A DNA stretch of 64,000 nt from Henricia sp. BOLD:AAB3569 (lineage: Eukaryota > Echinodermata > Asteroidea > Spinulosida > Echinasteridae): the NCBI GenBank assembly GCA_037783545.1, contig JBBELK010000525.1, forward strand, positions 2,170,001 through 2,234,000, given 5' to 3'. The notes beneath the pieces are model-generated. The model worked only from the letters and a program-made list of their open reading frames with translations, did not search any database and was not told the origin of the DNA. Position 1 is the stretch's first letter; each line of letters begins with the position of its first letter. The translations under genes and the position numbers were made by a program. This document shows, one piece after another, positions 26,336 through 35,466 of the stretch.

Positions 26336-29300
26336 TTACACTGCCTGGTCTTAATTTGAGCCCCCGCTATGGTCTGTTTGTGGAAGGGACGGTAAGAGCG
26401 ACCAAGTGCCGATTTCTTATTGACACTGGTTCTACCGATACCCTAATCAGTAGTACGGTGTACTACCAGATTCCCAAAGAACAGAGGCCCGTCTTTGAGA
26501 CGGATGACATTCGGGTTAAGCAAATTGACGGTACTCCCCTCGCAGTATTGGGTACTGCTTGGGTTGAGATCCAAATTGGCAAAATTACGCACTCGGTAAA
26601 GACAGTCTTTACTGAAATGCAGTATCCCGCAATTTTGGGCATGGATTTCCTCGTGTCCACGGGTGGCAATTTGGATTTCCGAGCAAAGGAGCTCAGGATC
26701 AATGGAGAGAGAATTGGTTGCATTAGCAGTGCAGGAGAACCATTCGTTGGTCGAGTGGTAGTGTCCCAAACGACAGTGATCCCGGCGGGTCACGAAGCAG
26801 TAGTTCCGGGTATAATGGCCCGAAGAAGCGAAGAGTTGGCAGGGCCAGCCATAGTTGAACCCGTAGAAGGAGGTGGTGACCTGGCAAAGAAGGGCTTAGT
26901 GTTAGCCAGATCCTTGGTCGAATTTGGGTCACCAGTTATTCCTCTGCGAGTTTTAAACCTGGGTAAAGAAACCAGAGTTGCCAAAAAAGGGACAACCGCT
27001 GCTGTTATTACCCAGGTTGGGGCTGGTTCCGTGCAAGATAAGAGTTGCAGCGAAGGGAACGCCGTGGAGGGGTTTCCCTTGCATTTGCGAGATCTCTATG
27101 AGAGGGGTACGGCCAATATAGAGGCTAAGTACCATGAGGAAGTCCGCAACTGTCTTGTTGACTTTCAAGATGTCTTCTCAAAGGGAGAAGGTGACATAGG
27201 AAGAACCCATGTGGTGGAACACCACATAAGGACTCATGAAAATGTCGGGCCAATGAAAGAAAGGCCTAGACGTCAGCCTTATAGTCACCAACAAGAAATA
27301 CAAAGACAGGTCGGGGAACTGCGGAAGAGAGGAGTAATTGAACCCTCTAACAGTCCCTGGGCCGCGAATGTCGTCCTGGTAGACAAGAAAGACGGTAGTA
27401 AGCGCTTCTGCGTCGACTACCGAAGACTAAACGCAGCCACGATAAAGGATGCGTATCCGGTGCCTCGCATCGATGAATCATTTGACGCATTGGGAGGGGC
27501 TAAATGGTTCACTACGCTAGACCTAGCCTCTGGTTACTGGCAAGTGGCATTAGACAAAGACGCCAGTAAAAAGTCTGCGTTTGTGACACGAAGTGGGCTG
27601 TATCAGTGGAAATGCATGCCGTTTGGGTTGTGCAATGCGCCGGCAACCTTTGAACGGCTCATGGAAACAGTTATGGCCGGTCTTCAGTGGGACATTCTGC
27701 TGATATATTTGGATGACGTCATTGTCTTCGGTCAAACAGAGACTGAAGCAATAGATCGTCTCCGCGTCGTTTTGGACAGGTTAAGACAAGCTGGGCTTAA
27801 ATTAAAGCCCAGTAAGTGTCATTTGCTGAAAAAGTCAGTGAATTACCTGGGACACATTGTGTCGACAGAAGGTGTGGCCACCGACCCTAAGAAGGTCAGG
27901 GCAGTGGCTGAGTGGCCAGTCCCGAAATGCTTAAAGGAAGTACGTAGCTTCCTGGGACTAGCGTCCTACTATAGGAAGTACATTCGTGGATTCGCCAAGA
28001 TTGCAAGCCCATTGCATGCCCTCACTGAAAAGTCAAGGACCTTCATGTGGAGTGAAGCGTGCCAAGAGGCATTTGAGGAGCTGAAGGGTAGACTCCAAAC
28101 CGCCCCAATTCTGGCATATCCGCTCCCTGATGGCGACTTTATTTTAGACACAGATGCCAGTGGTGACGGCATCGGGGCAGTGTTGTCGCAGATCCAGGAT
28201 GGCGAAGAGAAAGTTCTGGCGTACGCCAGTCGTAAACTCAGTAAACCAGAGCGCAACTACTGTGTGACGCGCAGAGAGTTGCTAGCTGTAGTAGTACACT
28301 TGAAATATTTCAAGCAGTACTTATACGGCAGAAAACTGAAAGTTAGGACCGACCACGCCGCATTGCGGTGGCTCTTGAATTTTAAGAACCCAGAAGGTCA
28401 GGTCGCCAGATGGATTGAAACCATCTCGCAGTACGACGTCAGCATTGAGCATAGGCCGGGAAAGAAGCATACCAATGCTGATGGGCTGTCACGGCAGCAG
28501 TGTAAACAGTGTGGTCAAGGGTTAGATGTTGATCCCGAAATGGTACCTTCGGGTGATACTCAAGATACCGTGGTTAGGGGAGTCGTAGCCCAGTCACAGG
28601 TGTCGAAGGAAGCCCTTAGACAGGCTCAATTAGAAGATAAGTTGCTGGGTTGGATTGTGAAACCCAAAGAAGAAGGGCGGGACCGCCCTAAATGGGAAGT
28701 AGTGTCGCACATGGCAGCAGCGTGCAAGACTTATTGGTCAATGTGGGACCAATTGGAGGTTCGTGACGGGCTCTTGTGCAAGCGCTGGGAGTCCGATGAT
28801 GGACAAGTGGTGAAATGGCTGGTAGTGCTGCCTGAGAAATTTAGAGAGGGCGTGTTTGAGGAATTGCACGGTGGCCAAGTCAGTGGGCACTTGGGACTCA
28901 GTAAAACGCTGAGAAAATTGAAGTGCAGGTACTACTGGCCAGGGATGACTGCCGACCTCCGGTCATACCTCAGAATATGTGATGTCTGTGCAAGGAGGAA
29001 GTCTCCCTCTAAAAAGAGGAGAGCTCCTCTGCGGCAGTATCAGGTCGGGGCCCCACTTGAACGGATAGCTATAGATTTGCTCGGGCCACTGCCCAAAACG
29101 GACAGTGGTAACCAATGCGAACCGTCTGTTACAGATCGACTCGCGAAGAGAAAAATGCCGCGAGGAAGAGGTAACACACGCTCCCACAAGGAGCAAGTAA
29201 AAATAAGAAAATACAAGTGCCGACAGTGCCCGGCATGGTATTTACACCGCCAGAGCCTGTACAAGCACATCAAAGAACGGCACCAGGATGAGCAGGTCCT

Positions 29301-29901
29301 GAAGTGCAACGTGTGTTCCTACAAGGCGGGGGCAGCTGAGACTCTACAGCGCCACATGTCCATACATGCCAGTGAGGTTAAAAACGGACCTCCTGATGCC
29401 GTGGAAACAGCCGGAATCGCCAGAGTAGTGGTAACTGAGGGACAGGGCTCAACCACAGAAGCCACTCCCCAAGTAGCCGCCCAGCAAACAGCGCCGGATG
29501 TCCCCGAAGTCAATATCAGTTATGACCCGGTTGTGATATCGTTGTCTCCGACACCCATATCTCCTCTGCGTTACAACCCTTCTTCACCTGGGGACGGTGG
29601 TACCAAGTCTATGGCTGCTGCAGCACCCAGTGGGAAGCTGAAAGCGATGGAGGCACTGAGGCAGAACGTCATGACATCCCCAGGCTCCTCTACATCCTCC
29701 TCTTTTTCGATCGTGGAAGAAGACCCCGGCGAAGCGACAAGTGAGGCTACTCGACCGGCGTCCACGCAGCTAGCCACGTTCCAGAAGACCTCTACACTGC
29801 GGGTCCTCCTGGGAGGACGTACAGTGAAGAACGAGACGTGGAACGATACCTACGTAAAGCGCATCGTAGTGGACGAACACGGAGATCCGGTGTCCTTCTA
29901 G
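26332..29901 (+). CDS. pol: Gypsy Pol lacking integrase core, fused to C2H2 zinc-finger protein
   Basis: This frame has 1,189 codons from the ATG that overlaps the gag stop. Domains in order are aspartic protease (D31-T-G, later ILGMDF), reverse transcriptase (Y459-L-D-D), RNase H (D606, D608) and the integrase HHCC finger (H846, H853, C883, C886). The first integrase Asp is at 915 (IDLLGP). Just after DSGNQ (about 927) homology stops. The next catalytic Asp and Glu are absent. Instead come two C2H2 fingers (starting C963; CRQCPAW and CNVCSYK) and a low-complexity Ser/Thr/Pro/Ala tail. Pol could also be reached by -1 shifting inside gag, but no canonical slip site is visible. The fusion is read directly in one uninterrupted frame. 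Confidence 0.9.
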   Translation: MITLPGLNLSPRYGLFVEGTVRATKCRFLIDTGSTDTLISSTVYYQIPKEQRPVFETDDIRVKQIDGTPLAVLGTAWVEIQIGKITHSVKTVFTEMQYPAILGMDFLVSTGGNLDFRAKELRINGERIGCISSAGEPFVGRVVVSQTTVIPAGHEAVVPGIMARRSEELAGPAIVEPVEGGGDLAKKGLVLARSLVEFGSPVIPLRVLNLGKETRVAKKGTTAAVITQVGAGSVQDKSCSEGNAVEGFPLHLRDLYERGTANIEAKYHEEVRNCLVDFQDVFSKGEGDIGRTHVVEHHIRTHENVGPMKERPRRQPYSHQQEIQRQVGELRKRGVIEPSNSPWAANVVLVDKKDGSKRFCVDYRRLNAATIKDAYPVPRIDESFDALGGAKWFTTLDLASGYWQVALDKDASKKSAFVTRSGLYQWKCMPFGLCNAPATFERLMETVMAGLQWDILLIYLDDVIVFGQTETEAIDRLRVVLDRLRQAGLKLKPSKCHLLKKSVNYLGHIVSTEGVATDPKKVRAVAEWPVPKCLKEVRSFLGLASYYRKYIRGFAKIASPLHALTEKSRTFMWSEACQEAFEELKGRLQTAPILAYPLPDGDFILDTDASGDGIGAVLSQIQDGEEKVLAYASRKLSKPERNYCVTRRELLAVVVHLKYFKQYLYGRKLKVRTDHAALRWLLNFKNPEGQVARWIETISQYDVSIEHRPGKKHTNADGLSRQQCKQCGQGLDVDPEMVPSGDTQDTVVRGVVAQSQVSKEALRQAQLEDKLLGWIVKPKEEGRDRPKWEVVSHMAAACKTYWSMWDQLEVRDGLLCKRWESDDGQVVKWLVVLPEKFREGVFEELHGGQVSGHLGLSKTLRKLKCRYYWPGMTADLRSYLRICDVCARRKSPSKKRRAPLRQYQVGAPLERIAIDLLGPLPKTDSGNQCEPSVTDRLAKRKMPRGRGNTRSHKEQVKIRKYKCRQCPAWYLHRQSLYKHIKERHQDEQVLKCNVCSYKAGAAETLQRHMSIHASEVKNGPPDAVETAGIARVVVTEGQGSTTEATPQVAAQQTAPDVPEVNISYDPVVISLSPTPISPLRYNPSSPGDGGTKSMAAAAPSGKLKAMEALRQNVMTSPGSSTSSSFSIVEEDPGEATSEATRPASTQLATFQKTSTLRVLLGGRTVKNETWNDTYVKRIVVDEHGDPVSF
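29116..29901 (+). other. foreign C2H2 zinc-finger coding segment in pol
   Basis: After the integrase Asp region the frame reads a new protein. An in-frame ATG at 29155 (MPRGRGNTRSHKE) could be its original start, giving 248 residues. Two fingers have C-x2-C-x12-H-x4-H and C-x2-C-x12-H-x3-H spacing. The remainder is Ser/Pro/Thr-rich and ends DEHGDPVSF. It looks like a captured cellular or accessory gene without introns. I do not recognise the parent gene. Confidence 0.7.
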
Positions 29902-30410
29902 TCGGCTTCTTTTCCTTCTCCCTCGTTTGTTTAAAAGGAAAAGAGGAACTCTTGCATAACACAGTTAGTTCAGCGTATTAGTTGTTCATACATATTTGTT
30001 GCTATTTATTATAAAAACACTTTTGTCAGCAACTTTATAAACTAACAAGTCTCAGACAACCAAATATGATCTTATGGTACAGATGATTTTTTTTGTGAAA
30101 AATGTATAAATAAAACAAAAATGATCCTGTATTTATATATAACAAGTAATTTAATTAGGTTTGGAGATTTTATAGAAAGAACCCATTTTAAGACTTTGAG
30201 AAACAAGTTCTATTTTTGTACTGCTTTTTGTAAATGTCTTTTACTTAAACTAAAGTCCCATAAGTCTGGGCCAGATCGGAATAGATAAGTTGGGTTGGCT
30301 ACATGTTATTTATTTGTATGTAAGATTTTAACTAATATAATCCACTGTTTCTTTAATCTTTATTTATTGCTAAGTTGCAATGTGGAAATTGCAAGCAATG
30401 CTCGGGCCTT
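29902..30410. other. non-coding segment before 3' LTR; no polypurine tract at LTR
   Basis: AT-rich DNA with AATAAA at 30109-30114. A 16-base purine run lies at 29933-29948, but the bases directly before the LTR (gctcgggcctt) are not a polypurine tract. The segment could be the 3' UTR of the captured zinc-finger transcript. Confidence 0.55.
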
Positions 30411-32043
30411 TGTAACGAAACAGTATATTATAGTAAACATAGGGATCATGGTATTTGTGCATAATTAGGTTGCGCGCGCAGGGGAGGTCACCGACTGTCG
30501 CCTGTGCACGTAACCGTGGGCGCGCATGTGACTGCCAGCGGGCAGGGAGAGCGATTCTAGAGAGCTTCAAAGACGGACGAGTTGTTCGAGTGTTTACCGG
30601 CAAAAGTAACGAACCGTTCGTCGGTAAGTTGTGCAGCAGCAATTGGTTTATTTATTGACAGTGTGTCTGCAGGCGTAATAGGCAGCGCTGCGGTGGGACG
30701 TGTGTCGTTCCTAATAGCGTTTGATGCTTATGCCTTTTCGAGTTCGGCGCGGAATAGTATCCAAGTTTGGAACCCGGGCGCTCCACATTCTTTGACTAGT
30801 TCACGGTGCTAAATTAACTGAGTAAGGGCACGCGGACTGCGGTAGAAGTACCGATTTAGGCTAAAGGTGGCGTGTGCTGCAAGGTACGTTGTGTCGAGCT
30901 GTAGGTCAGCTCAAGAAGTTCGCCATTTTGAGCGAGACAACGTACTGGTAAATGTGTATTACTTACCCTACGTGCAGTACTTAATCAACGTGCCTTACTT
31001 ACTCAATGTGCAGTACTTACTAATGAGCGTGCATTACTTACACATCGGGCATTGCTACATGCTGTGGAGTCGTGCATAACTTAAGCTCGTACATGTGCGT
31101 CACGTACAGAGCTGTTATTCACAGACTTGTGGAATAATGTTAATTGTTGCCTGTGCATAACTTACCGAGCTGCCGTGTAACTTACTGCGAGTGCGTGTAA
31201 CTTACCGAGCTGCTGTGTAACTTACTGAGCTGCTGTGTAACTTACTGCTAGTGCGTATAACTTACCGAGCTGCTGTGTAACTTACTGCGAGTGCGTGTTA
31301 CTTACCGAGCTGCTGTGTAACTTACTGAGATGCTGTGTAACTTACTGCTAGTGCGTGTAACTTACCGAGCTGCTGTGTAACTTACTGCTAGTGCGTGTAA
31401 CTTACTGAGCTGCCGTGTAACTTACCGAGCTGCCGTGTGACTTACTGCTAGTGCGTGTAACTTACCGAGCTGCCGTGTGACTTACTGCGAGTGCGTGTAA
31501 CTTACCGGCTACGTTATATTGAACCAGCTGCACAACACTGACTGTAAGGTTCATTGATCCCTAGAGTGTATTACTTACTTGTGTGTCTGTCGCCCGAAGT
31601 AAGCCCTGAGAAACAAAGTGTCAGTCATAATACAAGAAAGCCCTATATAAGACCACCTTTTCTTTATTTCACTAAGTAATTGTTTACACCTACAATTAAG
31701 CCACCCAACGTGTTGAACATTAATAAAACTGTCATAAGTTGCTGACAAAGTCCTTGTCCTTCCCTTGCTTTATTTTATGAGTCTTGATTTGTCATAGGGC
31801 CTGACAACCGATATCCAACCGGCGGTATATTTCCTCCAAAACGGACCAGCACCTTTTGCCTTGAGGTCGCTTAGAGTAGACTCTCGCCCGAGGAAGAATC
31901 TTAGTTTAAGGGAATTTGTCGTCGCCACATATGGTGTCAGACTTGATCCTCCCAGACTGAGGTTCGGCCCGGGGAAACACGCCACATATGGTGTCAGACT
32001 TGATCCTCCCAGACTGAGGTTCGGCCCGGGGAAACCCGCCACA
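30411..32043 (+). repeat. 3' LTR of Gypsy element
   Basis: 1,633 bp, the same start, end and internal arrays as the 5' LTR at an offset of 7,473 bp: 20-bp array at 31150-31503 and 57-bp duplication at 31924-32037. No difference was found in the parts compared. Confidence 0.95.
31150..31503. repeat. 20-bp tandem array in 3' LTR
   Basis: Same order of unit variants as 23677-24030. Confidence 0.9.
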
Positions 32044-32308
32044 ATAGCAATGGTAACAAACACCACATGAATTAATTTCCGTCCAAAATGGTATTTCATG
32101 CTGGAAATTGACAACCGAAGGTGGTCTTCTATATTTACCATTCACTTGTACACAAAATCCATATATAGATTTTCAAGGTTTTCTGAAGCACTGATGCATC
32201 TAAGTAGCCAACATTTCTTCAGGCTAGTTTACCAACATTCTTCCTTAAATATGTTACACTCTTATTCCACGAATCTGTAAAATGTTTTATCTTGCATAGG
32301 GCCTTTGG
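32044..32308. other. stretch without recognisable gene
   Basis: Begins with the ATAG target duplication. No feature is seen otherwise. Confidence 0.4.
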
Positions 32309-32562
32309 GTGGATTCACACTGAGCCTTTTCGTGAGTAATTTCGACGCGCGTCGCTATATGAGAACAAAACGGCGTGGAGGGAATTTGGAGCGAAACGAA
32401 GCACGGAAAACCACAAAACTAACTTGGGCAGAGAGAGTTTTTGTTATTCTGTGATTTTCAGTACGTCGTTTTATACTTCAAATTCCTTCCATAGCGACTT
32501 TAGTCAAAGCGGCGCTCGTCGAAATTATACGCGCGAAAAAGCTCGTGTGAAAACCACCCTAA
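32309..32562. mobile_element. MITE family GGATTCACAC, copy 1
   Basis: Inverted ends of about 100 bp start GGGTGGATTCACACTGAGC and end in a diverged reverse complement (GTGTGAAAACCACCCT). Related sequences are at 51448-51560 and 56720-56815. Confidence 0.75.
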
Positions 32563-33171
32563 AACACAATGTTATGCTCTTCAAGTGAGAGTGTACTATA
32601 GCTGATTCATTCTCATATATAATTCATTCTCATATCTCAAGTATAACAATTATGTGGAGTTTACAGACATCGACAAAGAAATGCTAAAATCACAGGGTTT
32701 TGTTGGTCCCGTTCGCGGGTTTTGGAATCGAAGTGGTATTCCTTTTATTTGAAATCAGTGTTTTAATCGTGGTCATTTATACCTCGTTTCTGCCCGGGGT
32801 CACCGCTTGACTGATGATGGCGTTTGTGGGCACCGAGAATGGATGTTTCATGCTCGACCCCTAGAAAAGAAACGATTACGTTACTGAATAGTTCACAAAA
32901 ATTGCAGTTCGAAATTAAGGTTATCATTTGAAACAATAATTGCTCACGCAAATTAAATTGAATTAATGGTAAAGAACATTTCAATACATAGAGCCCTCGA
33001 AGTGCATGAGCTTAGGAAAGCACTTCAGTCAGGGTGGCGCACGGAGGCTCTAACGGAGGCTGGTGCAATCAGCCGGTGTTTATTAACTTTATCAACCGAT
33101 AAAACATATTATATAGGCTATCTTTTGGTCAGAGTGTAGTTTGCGTGTTTTTGTTTCCTTTTCTTATACTT
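32563..33171. other. stretch without recognisable gene
   Basis: No coding or repeat signal beyond a short duplicated attcattctcatat at about 32605-32640. Confidence 0.4.
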
Positions 33172-33317
33172 TCTCAAAGGCACGGGCTCATCAGCAATGC
33201 GCGCACGCCAATCTCGTGCCACGAAATACGCAGCTCCATGCCTTTGCTATAGAGCTGCGTATTTCGTGGCACGAATTTGGCGCGCGCGCATTGCTGACAA
33301 GCCTGTGCCTTTAACCT
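33172..33317. mobile_element. near-perfect palindromic MITE, copy 1
   Basis: The arms from AAAGGCACGGGCTC to GCCTGTGCCTTTAA pair over nearly their whole length. They include GCGCGCAC/GCGCGCGC and TCGTGCCACGAAATACGCAG, leaving a tiny loop near 33240. A second copy lies at 49764-49903. Confidence 0.85.
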
Positions 33318-34004
33318 TTAACCTTAAACCATGTATTATTCAATTTCAATATTAAACGCGAATATAATATAGGCGACAAAAATGTTACCCGTTGGTTTTT
33401 CATCGCCTAACGTTCGATGCCAACTGGATACAGAGACTACGAGTCCCAACAATAACAGCGTCACAAGGAAGAACCTTAATAAGACAAAACGCAAGTGTAA
33501 ATTTCACGGTTAAATCACAATGACACTCAATGTCAAACACATTTGAAAGTGAATAAAATTAATAAAATTGTGAAAAAGAGGTACACACATGATTTTAACG
33601 AACGCAATATACGGCGCCTATTGAAACGAAACAACCAAACTTGGGATGAGTATACCGAGACCTCTAACTCACCATACAGACGCTCTATACTAGATGAGCT
33701 ATAAGGTACAGTGGTATAGGCCTACTCCCTTAGGTTTTTTTCTATGAAGTTAACACAATTTGTTTCTCGGCGTTGCATATTATGCGCAACTGGGCAAAGT
33801 AACGAACGCAATATCTGGTATTCACCATGCATTGAAATGAAACAACCAAACACGATTTTAAAGGCAGTAGGCCTATATACAATCATTGGTAATCTCGAAA
33901 ATCAGAAATGTTCACAGATTTACGCCTAACTTACACAATATAAACATGACGACCGTAGAAAACTTCCCCTGAAATGGTTTTGTCTGAAGTGATATAGTCT
34001 TTGA
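33318..34004. other. stretch without recognisable gene
   Basis: AT-rich DNA. Two similar pieces near 33615-33640 and 33825-33850 share gaaacaaccaaac. No gene is seen. Confidence 0.4.
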
Positions 34005-34200
34005 GAAATGAGTAAAACCATTTCGCCCAAGTGCCATTTCGCCCCAAACCACTTCGCCCGAGTGCCATTTAGCCCCAAATCACGTCGTCCAAACACTACA
34101 TCGCCCAAATGCTACTTCGCCCCAAACCACTTCGTGCACAGGCTAGGCCGTGGTTCAGGGCGAAATATTGCAGGGCGAAGTGGTTTTGGGGCGAAATGAC
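34005..34200. repeat. TTCGCCC-rich short repeat cluster with inverted half
   Basis: At least six copies of CCA(T/C)TTCGCCC-like words with 15-20 bp spacing lie at 34018-34135. The inverse GGGGCGAAATG/GGGCGAAGTGG lies at 34158-34198, so the cluster can fold back. Confidence 0.75.
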
Positions 34201-34525
34201 TTCAAACCCTTTTTTGACCGTTTTCTCAAAAGTTAGACGAAGTACGGAGCTGGTTTTTTCTCAGGTTGGTTTTAATCATGCACATCTTCAATCACACAGC
34301 AGGGGGATAAAACTATTTGTAACAGTTTACCAATCATGTATACCGGTACTATCTTTAAGTAACTCAAGAAATGCACACAATTAATAACGACTAGGCCTGC
34401 ATATACAAACGCAAAGAACACACAAAGACACCCGAGAAAACAATGCGACAGGTATTTTGTTGTCTTACCGCGCTATATAGAATCGACGTTTGTCCAAAAT
34501 AATGCCCGAGAGATTACTCCTATAG

Positions 34526-35384
34526 TGAAAGAAATGGCGACTAGTAGGCGGAAATAAATCACCAAATCACAGTATTTTAATTATCGATGCTCCAGGAATT
34601 GCCTATTAATTAAAGTTGCAGGTCAAAGGTCAGGTGATGGTGGGGTTAAGGTTCATGGATGAAGGAACTGGCAGAGTTGCAATATTGACTGGAAGTAGCT
34701 CCTTCTACGGGTTTAAGTCATGCAAGGTTTCATGCCAGAGAAGGTTGCAGTATGCCAGGTCTGGTTAGGCGTGTCTCTTTAGGTCATGTGGGTTCTCGTT
34801 AAGTAATGGTGGTTCTCGGTAGGCCATGGTTCTACAAGAAACAAAATTATACAATCATAAGTTTACATGCAAAATGACGGTAATACATGTACATGTATAT
34901 GCATGGCGGTACATGCACCCAAAATACTAGTTATAAATTTGCCTTATTAAACAAATCTTCGGATACATCAGCAAGAAAATGAGTCCTTACTTGTCCTCAT
35001 AACTAATTAAGAGATTAGGCATTACACAACAAAACCTTATATTATACGAACGCTAAATTACATGAAAAACATGCGGGTGTTGCATGGACTATGCATTAAC
35101 ACAACGGCAACATTGTAAACAATTACGTGATAAAACTAGCCAACAAATTATCTCTTTTATCATCTAAATGAGTACTCACTTTAACTAATCACGCATGGCA
35201 CGGAAGGAGAACCTTCCAAATGACTAGCTAATTACAGTTAGTCTGAGATTTATGATTAATTGGATGGATAATTGTGGTTAAAATTGGCACAATTATGTAA
35301 ACACAACATGTTTATCGGTGATCATCAGAATCAATGTCAACAGAGGGCGCTATACCACTTTAACGGTGCTCTCACTTTCGCACA
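34526..35384 (-). repeat. 3' LTR of BEL element (minus orientation)
   Basis: In element sense it starts TGTGCGAAAGTG and ends TTTCA. It matches 41284-42142. Confidence 0.95.
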
Positions 35385-35393
35385 GCCGCCCCT
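35385..35393 (-). promoter_or_regulatory. short purine-rich tract before 3' LTR
   Basis: On the minus strand AGGGGCGGC directly precedes TGTGCG. It is a short and imperfect polypurine tract, the likely plus-strand primer site. Confidence 0.5.
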
Positions 35394-35466
35394 AAATTTG
35401 GGTATAAAATTTAAAGAATCAGAAAGTATCCCAATATAAACACATTTCAGCACAAGGAGTCTCAGT

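Larger units (their letters stand above)
22938..32043 (+). mobile_element. Ty3/Gypsy LTR retrotransposon, 9,106 bp, with altered 3' half
   Basis: Two 1,633-bp LTRs (TG...CA) are flanked by a 4-bp ATAG duplication (22934-22937, 32044-32047). A tRNA-Leu primer site follows the first LTR. Gag and pol overlap. Protease, reverse transcriptase, RNase H and the integrase zinc finger are in Gypsy order. The integrase catalytic core is missing after its first Asp, and the space up to the second LTR holds a C2H2 zinc-finger coding region and AT-rich DNA. The LTRs match wherever compared, so insertion is recent, yet the element cannot encode a complete integrase. Confidence 0.95.
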
